Source: Clostridium vincentii
GTDB taxonomy: Bacteria; Bacillota; Clostridia; Clostridiales; Clostridiaceae
Assembly (NCBI RefSeq): GCF_002995745.1
Contig: NZ_PVXQ01000036.1
Span: 1-34,601 of the forward strand
Direction of reading: 5' to 3'
Length of the DNA stretch: 34,601 bases
In this document: piece after piece, positions 1 through 7,360 of the stretch
How the letters are laid out: each line of letters starts with the position of its first letter
Position numbering within the stretch: the stretch's first letter is position 1
Made by a program: the position numbers and the translations under genes
The notes under the pieces: generated by a model
What the model saw: only the letters and a program-made list of their open reading frames with translations
The model's database searches: none
Told to the model about the DNA's origin: nothing

Positions 1-123
1 TTGCCGCCGACTTCCTTCAGATTCCACCTCACAATGGACACCCTTGTCTTAAGCTAAATGGTTGGCACTATCAGCCTCCATTACGGACTTTCACCGATTA
101 GTGCACGCCCATGCTGGGCGCAC
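1..123 (-). mobile_element. Group IIC intron, 5' end of the ribozyme (partial)
   Basis: Read on the minus strand, the sequence from 123 downward begins GTGCGCCCAGCATGGGCG, the GUGYG start of bacterial group II introns. It continues with segments I recognise from domain I of group IIC introns such as the Oceanobacillus iheyensis ribozyme: GGTGAAAGTCC, GACAAGGGTGTCC, GTGGAATCTGAAGGAAG and CGGCGGCAA. The boundary with the 5' exon lies between 124 and 123. The upstream exon is the flavodoxin terminator hairpin, which fits the known habit of IIC introns to insert just after intrinsic terminators. Only about 123 nt of the intron are in the window. The rest of the ribozyme and any reverse transcriptase gene would lie beyond position 1, so intactness cannot be judged. 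Confidence 0.88.
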
Positions 124-126
124 TAG

Positions 127-157
127 AAAAGCTGGTAAGAAATTCTTACCAGCTTTT
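127..157 (-). terminator. Terminator of flavodoxin gene / group IIC intron target
   Basis: There is a 14-bp perfect stem (127-140 with 144-157) and a 3-nt loop. On the minus strand it is followed by TTTTCTA and then the intron 5' end. The flavodoxin stop codon (159-161) abuts it. A T-run is also present on the plus side, so it could work in both directions. Confidence 0.85.
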
Positions 158-158
158 T

Positions 159-641
159 TTAAGCTTTTTCTATTAAGGATGCCAAATTAAGTATTTCATC
201 TATTTTTAGAGTTGAACTACTTTCATTTTGTCCTGTCACCTTTTTTATTATTAATTTATCGAAAAATCCCATTTTATCTAAATTTAAAACTCCACCAACA
301 CAAATTTTTATAGTGGCATTATCTAGTATTTTTTCAGGATAATTAGCACTCCATATTTTTTCTATTTCCTCAGCTTTTGTAGTACTTGCACATAAAAATA
401 GAAATATCTTTTTACTTATGATCTCATCACAATTATTATTCATCCAAGACTTAAGTTTCTTATTTATCATGCCGATTTTAACACCTGAACCTATAACAAT
501 TTTATTGAAATCATTTAAATTTGGCACAGAGGCCTTTTTAATATTAACCATTTCTACTTGGTCTGAAATTTTCCCTTTTATTGTCTTTGCAACTCCCTCA
601 GCAGTTCCATAATTTGTTCCATATATAATTAAAGTTTTCAT
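159..641 (-). CDS. Flavodoxin-domain protein (HemG-like flavodoxin_5 type)
   Basis: This 160-residue protein opens with a flavodoxin phosphate-binding loop, IYGTNYGTAEGVAK (residues 6-19), which binds the FMN phosphate. The second strand and following loop, KIVIGSGVKIGMINKKL (about 47-63), resemble the HemG/flavodoxin_5 branch rather than the short electron-transfer flavodoxins. Length fits a single flavodoxin domain; there is no signal or membrane segment, so it is cytosolic. The likely role is FMN-dependent electron transfer or oxidoreduction; a protoporphyrinogen-oxidase role is not shown because no haem genes are nearby. GGGGAG lies 7 nt before the ATG, and a strong promoter lies at 683-710. 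It is transcribed alone and ends at the hairpin that the group IIC intron has entered. Confidence 0.85.
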   Translation of the reverse strand: MKTLIIYGTNYGTAEGVAKTIKGKISDQVEMVNIKKASVPNLNDFNKIVIGSGVKIGMINKKLKSWMNNNCDEIISKKIFLFLCASTTKAEEIEKIWSANYPEKILDNATIKICVGGVLNLDKMGFFDKLIIKKVTGQNESSSTLKIDEILNLASLIEKA

Positions 642-682
642 ATTAATTCTCCCCCAAATTTTACTAACTCTTACTTAATAAT

Positions 683-710
683 ATTATATATCTTCTTAAC
701 AAAATTTCAA
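683..710 (-). promoter_or_regulatory. Sigma-A-type promoter of the flavodoxin gene
   Basis: TTGAAA (705-710) and TATAAT (683-688) are separated by 16 bp, about 40 nt upstream of the start codon. Confidence 0.6.
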
Positions 711-751
711 GTGATTTTTTAGCCTTTATACAAAGTTTTATCAAAATTAAA

Positions 752-775
752 AAGAGCACCTTATTAGATGCTCTT
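752..775 (-). terminator. Terminator of the 782-1219 gene
   Basis: On the minus strand, AAGAGCA and TGCTCTT form a stem followed by TTTTTAATTTT, starting 6 nt after the stop codon. Confidence 0.75.
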
Positions 776-781
776 CAATTA

Positions 782-1219
782 TTAAGAATTTTTATGTTTA
801 CTATATAACCAAAGGCAGATACCAACAGCTGCAACACTGACTACAACTGCTTCGATTTTAGCTGATTTGAAGAAATCTTTATATTGTTTATCAAAACAAA
901 TAGAGATTTTTTTATTATTTGAATCTCCTAATTTCTCGATAGTTCTAGCAACATAATAAGTTCTCATAAATCTTTCTTTTGAAAAGTTACCATCTAAATC
1001 AGCTTTTAACTTGTCTAAATATTCTTTTGTCCATTCTTTTGGATTAGGCAAGAACTTTTCTTCATTATGAATTTCAAAGACATCATAGGAACTTGCTAAA
1101 TCTATGGTATCCTTTAATAACTCAGGCGGATATTCTCTTTCTAATAATTGTGTTTTTAATATCCTTCTGGCTTTTTCTAAATTCTTTTCACTTATTGCTA
1201 ATTTTAAATCATCAATCAT
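782..1219 (-). CDS. Unknown protein with C-terminal membrane anchor
   Basis: I do not recognise this 145-residue protein. The first 115 residues are charged and look helical; one hydrophobic helix near the C-terminus (about 122-140, with AVVVSVAAVGICLWLY) is followed by SKHKNS. This is a tail-anchored layout that would put the soluble part in the cytosol. There is no signal peptide and no enzyme motif. AGGAGG sits 7 nt before the ATG, with a TATAAT just upstream (1239-1244). It is a single gene between two terminated neighbours. Codon use looks like that of the surrounding genes. The protein is real by RBS, terminator and length, but no function can be given. Confidence 0.75.
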   Translation of the reverse strand: MIDDLKLAISEKNLEKARRILKTQLLEREYPPELLKDTIDLASSYDVFEIHNEEKFLPNPKEWTKEYLDKLKADLDGNFSKERFMRTYYVARTIEKLGDSNNKKISICFDKQYKDFFKSAKIEAVVVSVAAVGICLWLYSKHKNS

Positions 1220-1238
1220 ATTCTCGCCTCCTAATTCT

Positions 1239-1244
1239 ATTATA
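1239..1244 (-). promoter_or_regulatory. Candidate -10 element for the 782-1219 gene
   Basis: A perfect TATAAT lies on the minus strand just upstream of the ribosome site. No convincing -35 was found at 16-18 bp. Confidence 0.3.
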
Positions 1245-1351
1245 CCCTAATTTTAGCATCATAATCTAATTAAATAAATAGACTATCACTAGTTTTAAGA
1301 ATATTTTAAGTGTTCTATAAAATACCCTATGTAAATAATATAATTTTGCTC

Positions 1352-2221
1352 TTATGAGGTAACAAACTCTCCCCCATTAACGTGTATAGTTTCTCCAGTT
1401 ATAAAAGATGCTCCTTGGCTAGCTAAAAACACATACGCTTCAGCTACTTCTACAGGTTGCCCTGCTCTTTTAAAAGCGGTTTTAGATCCAAAACTTTGTA
1501 TTTCTTCAGCCGGTAAGGATGATGGAATTAGAGGAGTCCATATAGGCCCTGGTGCAACTGCGTTTACTCTAATTAGCTTTGGAGCAAGATTGACGGCTAA
1601 GGAACGCGTAAGTGATGTTAATGCTCCTTTAGTCGAGGAATAATCAATTAATGTTTCATTTCCTTGATATGCAGTTATTGAGGTTGTTATTATAATTGAT
1701 GCTCCTTCCTTCAAATAAGGCATTGAAGCCTTAATCATAAAGAAAGTACCATATACATTAGTTCTAAAGGTTTTATGTAATTGATCATAGGTAATATCCT
1801 CTATGTTCTTAGAGTAATGCTGCTCAGCTGAATTGCAAACTAAAATATCTATTTTAGAAAAACTACTTATTACAGTTGATATTGCTGAAGAACAGAATGC
1901 TTCATCCCCTACATCCCCCCTTATAATTAAGCATATTCCTCCATTATCTTCAATTATCTTTTTAGTTTTACTTGCATCATCATCTTCGTTCAAATAAATT
2001 ATTGCAACTTTAGCACCTTCTCGTGCATAAGATACTGCTACAGCTCTACCTATGCCACTATCTCCACCCGTTATGATTGCGACCCTGTCTTTTAATCTTT
2101 CCGAATTAAAAGAATACTCATCATGTTGAAAAATAGGTTGAGGATTCATCTCTTCTTCCATCCCTGGTTGTTGATTTTGAGTAATATTCGGAAAGCTTTT
2201 TGGGAAAGTTTTTTCTATCAT
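1352..2221 (-). CDS. SDR-family oxidoreductase (general-stress YhdF/YdaD-like)
   Basis: This is a classical short-chain dehydrogenase of 289 residues. The dinucleotide-binding motif TGGDSGIG is at about residues 51-58. The catalytic serine region is TTSITAY (about 178-184) and the YxxxK motif is YSSTK (about 195-199). The N-terminal extension of about 40 residues, rich in Pro and Gln (QQPGMEEEMNPQP), is typical of the Bacillus general stress protein 39 group (YdaD, YhdF, YhxC), whose substrates are poorly known. NAD(P)H-dependent reduction of an aldehyde, ketone or sugar is expected. A GTG at 2230 would add three residues, but it lies inside the ribosome site GAGGTG; the ATG at 2221, 6 nt after that site, is preferred. 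It is a cytosolic, single-gene unit. Confidence 0.88.
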   Translation of the reverse strand: MIEKTFPKSFPNITQNQQPGMEEEMNPQPIFQHDEYSFNSERLKDRVAIITGGDSGIGRAVAVSYAREGAKVAIIYLNEDDDASKTKKIIEDNGGICLIIRGDVGDEAFCSSAISTVISSFSKIDILVCNSAEQHYSKNIEDITYDQLHKTFRTNVYGTFFMIKASMPYLKEGASIIITTSITAYQGNETLIDYSSTKGALTSLTRSLAVNLAPKLIRVNAVAPGPIWTPLIPSSLPAEEIQSFGSKTAFKRAGQPVEVAEAYVFLASQGASFITGETIHVNGGEFVTS

Positions 2222-2270
2222 ATACTTCACCTCGTGTTTTAAATTTATATTTAGTATATGTAGAGATAAA

Positions 2271-2316
2271 AAAAATACTCTAGAAAAATATTATTATATT
2301 TCTCTAGAGTATTTTT
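2271..2316 (-). terminator. Terminator of the RpiR-type regulator gene
   Basis: A 14-bp AAAAATACTCTAGA stem (2271-2284 with 2303-2316) is followed on the minus strand by eight T. It overlaps the stop codon of the regulator gene. Confidence 0.85.
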
Positions 2317-3215
2317 TAATATTCATCATCCATATTTCTATTATTATAAGAATACACATTGTAGTCTTGCCAAATTTGTTCCAGACTACCAAAAATATTA
2401 GAAACATTTTCCTTCTCTCTCATTCCTACTGCCATAATTAATGCGTTTATAACAGAAAGAGGTGCTACTAGAGAGTCTACAAAGGAAGCCATATTACTTT
2501 GAGCAATTAAGGTATAGTCAGCCTTTGTTGCAAGAGGGGAAAGCAAACTATCTGTAAGAGCAACAACTGTAGCTCCTCGTGCCTTGGAAAAATCCAAAGC
2601 ATCTACAGTTTTTGCTGCATATCGGGGGAATCCAATTCCAATAACTAAATCACCTTCATGAATATTTATCATTTGCTCAAATATATCAGAAATTCCATAA
2701 CTTACAACTTTAACGTTTTGTAAAATTACATTTAAGTAAAATCCTAAAAATTCAGATAAAGTGGTTGAGCTTCGAAGACCAATTATATATATGTTTTTAG
2801 CTTGAAAAATTGAATTTAACACCTGTTCAAATGTATATGGATTAATCTTTTCTAAAGTGGCTCTGATATTTTCAATATCAGCCTTTAAAACACCCTTAAG
2901 AGCATCTTCATCAGATGCGAAATCCTTAGAAAGTTCTAATCTTTGAACGGTTGTTAACTTGTTTTTTATTAATTCTTGAAGCGCTCTTTGCAATGTTGGA
3001 TAACCTGAAAATCCAAGTTCATTTGCAAATCTAACTACAGTTGATTCAGATACTCCAACTGACAGTCCAAGTTTTGCAGCTGTCATGAAAGCAGCCTTAT
3101 CATAACTTTTTAATATATATACTGAAATAAGTTTCTGACCTTTACTTAATCTGGAAAACTTAGTTTGAATAAGCTTCATTAAGTCCTTGCCTTCATCAAT
3201 AATTTCCTTGTCCAT
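2316..3215 (-). CDS. MurR/RpiR family transcriptional regulator
   Basis: This regulator has an N-terminal HTH_6 domain (about residues 10-80, including SVGVSESTVVRFANELGFSG, where the recognition helix lies) and a C-terminal SIS sugar-phosphate-binding domain (about 115-250; IYIIGLRSSTT and GDLVIGIGFPR). Members sense phosphosugars and control amino-sugar or sugar catabolism genes. No sugar genes adjoin, so the target is unknown. An in-frame ATG at 3245 exists, but the AGGGTG ribosome site lies 6 nt before the ATG at 3215 (MDKE), which is chosen, giving 299 residues. A TTGAAT/TACAAT promoter lies at 3265-3293, and the unit ends at its own terminator. Confidence 0.9.
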   Translation of the reverse strand: MDKEIIDEGKDLMKLIQTKFSRLSKGQKLISVYILKSYDKAAFMTAAKLGLSVGVSESTVVRFANELGFSGYPTLQRALQELIKNKLTTVQRLELSKDFASDEDALKGVLKADIENIRATLEKINPYTFEQVLNSIFQAKNIYIIGLRSSTTLSEFLGFYLNVILQNVKVVSYGISDIFEQMINIHEGDLVIGIGFPRYAAKTVDALDFSKARGATVVALTDSLLSPLATKADYTLIAQSNMASFVDSLVAPLSVINALIMAVGMREKENVSNIFGSLEQIWQDYNVYSYNNRNMDDEY

Positions 3216-3264
3216 ATTATTCACCCTATCATTCCATAAATTCAAATTCTATAATTGCTAGATA

Positions 3265-3293
3265 ATTGTACCATCATTTATAAGGGTATTCAA
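3265..3293 (-). promoter_or_regulatory. Promoter of the RpiR-type regulator gene
   Basis: TTGAAT (3288-3293), a 17-bp spacer and TACAAT (3265-3270) lie 50 nt upstream of the chosen start. Confidence 0.6.
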
Positions 3294-3335
3294 GAAAAAT
3301 GCAAGTTTTCAATTAACTACTTTCATTATATGTAA

Positions 3336-4049
3336 TTATAGATTACTGATATAGTTTAACTCTTCAGCAGTTAAATTTCTATATTCTCCCTTTTTAAGTT
3401 GTCCTAATTTAAGATCTCCGATAGAAGTTCTCTTAAGGGTAATAACTTCATGGTTTACAGCTTGACACATTTTTCTGATTTGTCTATTTTTCCCTTCATG
3501 AATAATAAGTTCAACAGTACTCTCATCAAAGTCATATCTTACAAGTTTAATTTTAGCAGGGGCAGTAATGTATCCTGCACCTATATCTATTCCATTCTCG
3601 AATTCAGCAAGTTCTTCCTTTTTAAATTCACCCTCAACTATAGCTATATATTTTTTATCAATCTCCACCCTTGGATGAATTATTTTATTATATATATCTC
3701 CATCATTTGTTAGAATTAAAAGACCAGAACTATCATAATCAAGTCTTCCAATAGGATAAATTCTTTCCTTTACTTTAACAATATCCATAACAGTCTCTCT
3801 ACCTTTTTCGTCTTTTACGGAAGTTATGTAACCTTCAGGTTTATTTAACATTATGTATACTTTGTTGCCTTCTGGTAAAATAATATTATCATTATATTCA
3901 ACTTTATCAAGGTCTGGATTAACCTTTGTACCAAGCTCATTTATAACAATTCCATTAACTTTAACTTTGCCCAATAATATTATTTCTTCACATTTTCTTC
4001 TTGAAGCTATTCCACAGCTAGCCATATATTTTTGTAATCTTTCTTCCAT
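3336..4049 (-). CDS. Pseudouridine synthase, RsuA/RluB/E/F family
   Basis: This 237-residue protein has an N-terminal S4 RNA-binding domain (about residues 1-50; LQKYMASCGIASRRKCEE) followed by the pseudouridine synthase domain. The catalytic motif GRLDYDSSGLLILTNDG (about 101-117) contains the essential Asp in RLD. The C-terminal EGKNRQIRKM motif is also characteristic. It isomerises a uridine in rRNA, most likely 23S helix 80-89 (RluB type) in a firmicute of this kind, but RsuA-like specificity cannot be excluded. GGAGTG lies 7 nt before the ATG, and a strong promoter is at 4082-4110. It is transcribed on its own. Confidence 0.93.
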   Translation of the reverse strand: MEERLQKYMASCGIASRRKCEEIILLGKVKVNGIVINELGTKVNPDLDKVEYNDNIILPEGNKVYIMLNKPEGYITSVKDEKGRETVMDIVKVKERIYPIGRLDYDSSGLLILTNDGDIYNKIIHPRVEIDKKYIAIVEGEFKKEELAEFENGIDIGAGYITAPAKIKLVRYDFDESTVELIIHEGKNRQIRKMCQAVNHEVITLKRTSIGDLKLGQLKKGEYRNLTAEELNYISNL

Positions 4050-4081
4050 TTAATTATCACTCCATATAGTTATTTAGTTTA

Positions 4082-4110
4082 ATTATATCCTTATGTACTA
4101 TAAATATCAA
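4082..4110 (-). promoter_or_regulatory. Promoter of the pseudouridine synthase gene
   Basis: TTGATA (4105-4110), a 17-bp spacer and TATAAT (4082-4087) lie 32 nt upstream of the start codon. Confidence 0.7.
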
Positions 4111-4115
4111 ATTTT

Positions 4116-4142
4116 AAAGGGTACCCATTTAGGATACCCTTT
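4116..4142 (-). terminator. Terminator of the Gly/Cys-rich gene
   Basis: An AAAGGGTA/TACCCTTT stem with an 11-nt loop is followed by TTTAAAATTT on the minus strand, shortly after the stop codon at 4152. Confidence 0.65.
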
Positions 4143-4151
4143 ATATTTTGA

Positions 4152-4358
4152 TTAGAACAAGCCACCACAGCCGCCACCAAAGCCTCCAAAACCTCCACAG
4201 CCACCAGCACCTAGTCCTCCAAAAAGTAGCAACAATATTAGTATGCCACCACCACCGAATCCACCACCACCAAAACCACTGTTATTATTGCAACAACATC
4301 TGTTACGATTGTTACAAGGATTACAACAAGTCTTACAGCTACAACAACTTCTTGACAT
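4152..4358 (-). CDS. Small Cys- and Gly-rich protein (possible spore or surface component)
   Basis: This 68-residue protein has unusual composition. Residues 1-24 are Cys/Asn/Arg-rich (CCSCKTCCNPC, then CCC), giving nine cysteines. Residues 27-68 are glycine-rich (GFGGGG, GGFGGFGGGCGG) and are interrupted by a hydrophobic run, ILILLLLFGG. No known domain is recognised; the layout recalls small spore-coat or YjcZ-like sporulation peptides with a short hydrophobic stretch, but that is only compositional. AGGAG lies 10 nt before the ATG, a plausible promoter is present, and a terminator follows, so it looks like a real gene rather than a chance low-complexity frame. The plus-strand frames opposite it are His/Pro-rich shadows. 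Confidence 0.7.
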   Translation of the reverse strand: MSRSCCSCKTCCNPCNNRNRCCCNNNSGFGGGGFGGGGILILLLLFGGLGAGGCGGFGGFGGGCGGLF

Positions 4359-4385
4359 AGTTTATCAACTCCTATTCTTAAGATT

Positions 4386-4414
4386 AATATATAGTATTCA
4401 TAAAAATAGGGTAA
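4386..4414 (-). promoter_or_regulatory. Candidate promoter of the Gly/Cys-rich gene
   Basis: TTACCC (4409-4414), a 17-bp spacer and TATATT (4386-4391) lie just upstream of the RBS. The -35 is weak, and a sporulation sigma factor is possible but not demonstrable here. Confidence 0.35.
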
Positions 4415-4435
4415 TGTTCTACTTTACATAAATTA

Positions 4436-5470
4436 TTATTTATTAATTAAGTCTTTAAATAACTTGCTTAATAGATTTTTAATAACATAAGATACAGCCA
4501 CACAAATGCTTATCAAAGTTAAAGTTATAATAGTTCCCTTAACTGAAGTAGTTGTATTATAATTATAATAATATGTATATTTATAACAAATTAAATATAT
4601 AAATACTAAGGAAATTGTAAAGGAAATTATGAAAAAAACTATCTTTTCTACAATTGGAAAAACAAAAAAGTTATTAATTTTATTTAAACAGAGGCTTTTG
4701 TTTATTCTCCAAGTAATGATAAATGTTACAACTATTATCATTAAAAGAATAATGATTGCTATATAATCAATACTCTCATAAATAATTTTACTTCCAAAAA
4801 TAAAATTGATCATAGAGCTCATTATATGAGAGATATCCCGAACTAAATTAAAGTTATATAAATGAAAAGAATTTAATCTATTAGCTATATCATTTAATAG
4901 TAATAAATTAACTGCTAATATAACTGGAGTTCCTATCATAGCTAAAATACTTATTATTGTATTTGAAAATAACATGTCCATAAATGTTAAATAGGCAATA
5001 AAGGCGGTTCCAACTATTACTAATCGCATTATATTAGAAAATAATGCTGTATATTCATTACTTGCTAATAATAACAGGGTATTATCTCTTACATATAAAC
5101 AAATATTAATATATATAAAGGTAAATATTAATAAAAGTAAACTTATAATTAAAAATAATATTTCGTTTTTCTTAATTTCTTCTTTAGTATATGGTCCACT
5201 TGTTAAGAATGTCATATTATTTCTCTTATTAAAGCCTGTAACTACAACATAAAGTAAAAATATTATTAAGCATAGGAATATAATATGATACGGATTCAAA
5301 TTATCTAATGTATCACCTTCTAATACAGAAATATTTAAACTCAAATTAGCTAAATTACTATTTACAAAGCCATAAGTGAATATTCCATAAAATATCATGC
5401 TTACAAAAAGAGCCCATTTACCTAAGTAGAAGAATTGATACATTAGTGCTTTATTATATAATCTCTTCAT
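4436..5470 (-). CDS. ABC transporter permease of a YtrA-type operon
   Basis: This 344-residue integral membrane protein has about eight predicted helices (for example near residues 17-35, 62-80, 105-128, 147-170, 173-193, 235-255, 268-290 and 307-330). It has no soluble domain of note. Lys/Asn/Ile-rich composition and the motif LTSGPYTKEEI after the second helix resemble permeases of the YtrC/D and ABC-2 type, whose export substrates are generally unknown (cell-wall stress or antimicrobial peptides in some cases). Its start overlaps the end of the ATPase gene by 17 bp, so the two are translationally coupled and almost certainly form one transporter. It is the last gene of the operon; no clear terminator was found before the next promoter. 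Confidence 0.78.
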   Translation of the reverse strand: MKRLYNKALMYQFFYLGKWALFVSMIFYGIFTYGFVNSNLANLSLNISVLEGDTLDNLNPYHIIFLCLIIFLLYVVVTGFNKRNNMTFLTSGPYTKEEIKKNEILFLIISLLLLIFTFIYINICLYVRDNTLLLLASNEYTALFSNIMRLVIVGTAFIAYLTFMDMLFSNTIISILAMIGTPVILAVNLLLLNDIANRLNSFHLYNFNLVRDISHIMSSMINFIFGSKIIYESIDYIAIIILLMIIVVTFIITWRINKSLCLNKINNFFVFPIVEKIVFFIISFTISLVFIYLICYKYTYYYNYNTTTSVKGTIITLTLISICVAVSYVIKNLLSKLFKDLINK

Positions 5471-6347
5471 TTAAATCCTCCTTTTCCACTTTGTAAATAA
5501 AGATATCTTCAAGGGATAAATCAATTTCTTCTACAAATAATGGATTGAATTTATTAAGTTCTCTTAAGAAGCCTTTATCATAGCTATCAGTAATTATTGT
5601 AAATACTCGTCCAATCCTTGATATCTTAAAAATACCTTTAATATTCAAATCTTCTTCATAAATAGGAGCATCAAATGCTACCTGAAGCTTTTTTATTTTA
5701 TTTTTCATATTTTCTAAAGTATTTTGATAAGATATTTTTCCTTCATCTATAATCACAATATCATCACATATTCTTTCAAGCTCACTTAAATTATGAGAAC
5801 TAATTATTATAGTTACAGCCCTCTCTGAAACTTCCTTTACTAATAGTTTTAGAAGTTTATTCTTTAATATTGGATCAAGACCAGAGGTTGGCTCGTCCAA
5901 AATTAAGTAATCAGATTGTTGTGAAAAAGCTATCATTAAAGCCACCCTTGTTTTCATTCCTTTAGAAAGTTGATAAAAACGTTTTTTTAGAGAAATATTA
6001 AAAATTTTATTTATCTCATGAAATCTCTCTTCATTAAAATTTTTATAAGCTAATTTATAGTATTTTATGATGTGTTTCACTGTAAATGAAGAGAAAAAAA
6101 TATTTTCATCTGCAACATACGCAATATTTTCCTTAACTAAGGAATTATTATATACTTCTTGTCCATCGTATAGTATTTGGCCCTCTGTAACTTCATATAT
6201 ACCAGTAAGACATTTAATAAGACTTGTCTTCCCAACTCCATTTGCTCCAATAAGCCCATAAATTTTCCCCTTTTCTATATTTAGATTAATATTATGCAAT
6301 ATTTCTATATCCTCTAAATATAAGGAAAGATTTTTAATTTCTATCAT
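5454..6347 (-). CDS. ABC transporter ATP-binding protein (YtrB-like)
   Basis: This is a complete nucleotide-binding domain of 297 residues. The Walker A motif GANGVGKTS is at about residues 34-42, the signature LSKGMKTR at about 128, the Walker B YLILDEPTSGLD at about 147-158 and the H-loop SSHN at about 185. The C-terminal 80 residues form a poorly conserved tail often seen in ABC-2-type ATPases. It energises the permease encoded immediately downstream. Its first 14 bp overlap the end of the GntR gene, and its last 17 bp overlap the permease gene, so the set is tightly coupled. The signature has SKG rather than SGG, a variation common in this subgroup. Confidence 0.92.
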   Translation of the reverse strand: MIEIKNLSLYLEDIEILHNINLNIEKGKIYGLIGANGVGKTSLIKCLTGIYEVTEGQILYDGQEVYNNSLVKENIAYVADENIFFSSFTVKHIIKYYKLAYKNFNEERFHEINKIFNISLKKRFYQLSKGMKTRVALMIAFSQQSDYLILDEPTSGLDPILKNKLLKLLVKEVSERAVTIIISSHNLSELERICDDIVIIDEGKISYQNTLENMKNKIKKLQVAFDAPIYEEDLNIKGIFKISRIGRVFTIITDSYDKGFLRELNKFNPLFVEEIDLSLEDIFIYKVEKEDLNEEII

Positions 6348-6729
6348 TATTTTTCTCCTCTACGTCTGCATATATTTTCTTTTCCATTTTAATAATATCT
6401 CTTAATTCTAAATTTAACAGAAGGGCATTTTCTAATATCTTTCTCAAATCTTTCTCAATTAAAAAAATTCCATATTTCTTTACAAGAGATTTTGCCTCAC
6501 TTTTTATAAAGGTACCCTTTCCTTTAAAAGTTTCAATTATTCCATCTTCCTCCAGTTTTCCATAGGCTTTACTTATTGTATTTGGATTAATGGTTATCAT
6601 GAAAGCTAGTTCTCGAACAGACGGTAGCTTATCACCCTCCCTTAAGGCATTTTTCAATATAAGCTCCTTTACTTTGCAGTGTATCTGTTCATACAATGGG
6701 ATACTGCTTTTACTGTCGACTTGAATCAT
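6334..6729 (-). CDS. GntR family regulator, YtrA subfamily
   Basis: This 131-residue regulator has an N-terminal winged helix (about residues 8-78; IPLYEQIHCKVKELIL, LPSVRELA, NPNTISKAYGKLEEDGIIE) and only a short C-terminal helical tail. That is diagnostic for the YtrA subfamily, which usually represses its own ABC-transporter operon. Gene order fits: it sits between an unknown first gene (20-bp overlap) and the ATPase gene (14-bp overlap). The likely operator is the dyad at 7270-7311 at the head of the operon. The inducer cannot be read from the sequence; in relatives it is often a cell-wall-active compound. Confidence 0.92.
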   Translation of the reverse strand: MIQVDSKSSIPLYEQIHCKVKELILKNALREGDKLPSVRELAFMITINPNTISKAYGKLEEDGIIETFKGKGTFIKSEAKSLVKKYGIFLIEKDLRKILENALLLNLELRDIIKMEKKIYADVEEKNNDRN

Positions 6730-7252
6730 TTTGTTCTCCTTCTAGAACATCACTTCTCACCATAAAATAATCAATTACCCAACCCTTACCTTCATCAATA
6801 AGTACTACATCAACCTCTATGTTGCTTTTGCCATTATAAACATATATACAGGTTCCCGATAAATTATAGGCTTGTATTTTTTTTTCTGATTTAAAGTTCT
6901 TTAAATTTTTACCCCTTGTTAAATAGTCATTAATTATCCTTTCACTTTCTGCTTTAGGATCCTTGTCTTTATTAATATTCAAATCAACATCACTCCAAAT
7001 TACCCCTGGAGAAGTTAATCTTTTTCTACTTGAGAGGCATTCATAAAAATCATAAGTATAAATAATATCAGACCCATTTAAATTAGAATTTTCGAAAGCT
7101 GCTAAGGTTGATGAATTTAATTTACCAAGAACCTCTTCAGGTTCGGAAAAATTTATCTTTTTGCTATAACTAGCAGATTTTCCTAAATTACAAAGAAGTC
7201 CTGTCATTATAATAAAAGTTCCTGCAATAGTTAGTATAGTAGATTTTCTCAC
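6710..7252 (-). CDS. Unknown anchored/secreted protein heading the GntR-ABC operon
   Basis: This 180-residue protein starts with a positively charged MRKS and a hydrophobic segment (about residues 5-23), a signal peptide or N-terminal anchor. The rest (about 30-175) is a soluble domain of mixed alpha/beta character that should face outside; a cysteine in TGLLC is not in a good lipobox. No family is recognised. The GTG start has AAGGAGGG 5 nt upstream. Its end overlaps the GntR gene by 20 bp, so it is co-expressed with the ABC exporter and could be a substrate-sensing or accessory component. That role is inference from position only. Confidence 0.75.
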   Translation of the reverse strand: MRKSTILTIAGTFIIMTGLLCNLGKSASYSKKINFSEPEEVLGKLNSSTLAAFENSNLNGSDIIYTYDFYECLSSRKRLTSPGVIWSDVDLNINKDKDPKAESERIINDYLTRGKNLKNFKSEKKIQAYNLSGTCIYVYNGKSNIEVDVVLIDEGKGWVIDYFMVRSDVLEGEQNDSSRQ

Positions 7253-7269
7253 AAAATCCCTCCTTATAT

Positions 7270-7311
7270 AAAATTAAAAGTGTACTACTCTTAATAGCAC
7301 ACTTTAATTTT
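7270..7311 (-). promoter_or_regulatory. Dyad: likely YtrA-type operator, possibly also a terminator
   Basis: An imperfect 13-bp inverted repeat has AGTGTACTA and TAGCACACT as its core. It ends 6 nt before the ribosome site of the first GntR-operon gene and lies about 50 nt after the stop codon of the gene upstream. The GTGTnCTA...TAGnACAC form and the position favour an autoregulatory operator for the GntR protein. The flanking A/T tails would also allow a weak terminator for the 7361-8014 gene. Confidence 0.5.
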
Positions 7312-7360
7312 ATGTCTTATGAAAAAAAAATTCAATTAAGATTTTCTTATTATTTCTTAA

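Noticed and set aside
4148..4431. Plus-strand His- and Pro-rich frames opposite the Gly/Cys-rich gene
   Set aside because: They are complements of Gly/Cys codons on the other strand, have no ribosome site, and run through a terminator and promoter of the minus-strand gene.
6710..7252. Lipoprotein assignment for the first gene of the GntR operon
   Set aside because: The cysteine after the hydrophobic segment is preceded by Leu-Leu rather than a small residue at -1, so the lipobox is poor; a plain signal peptide or anchor is more likely.
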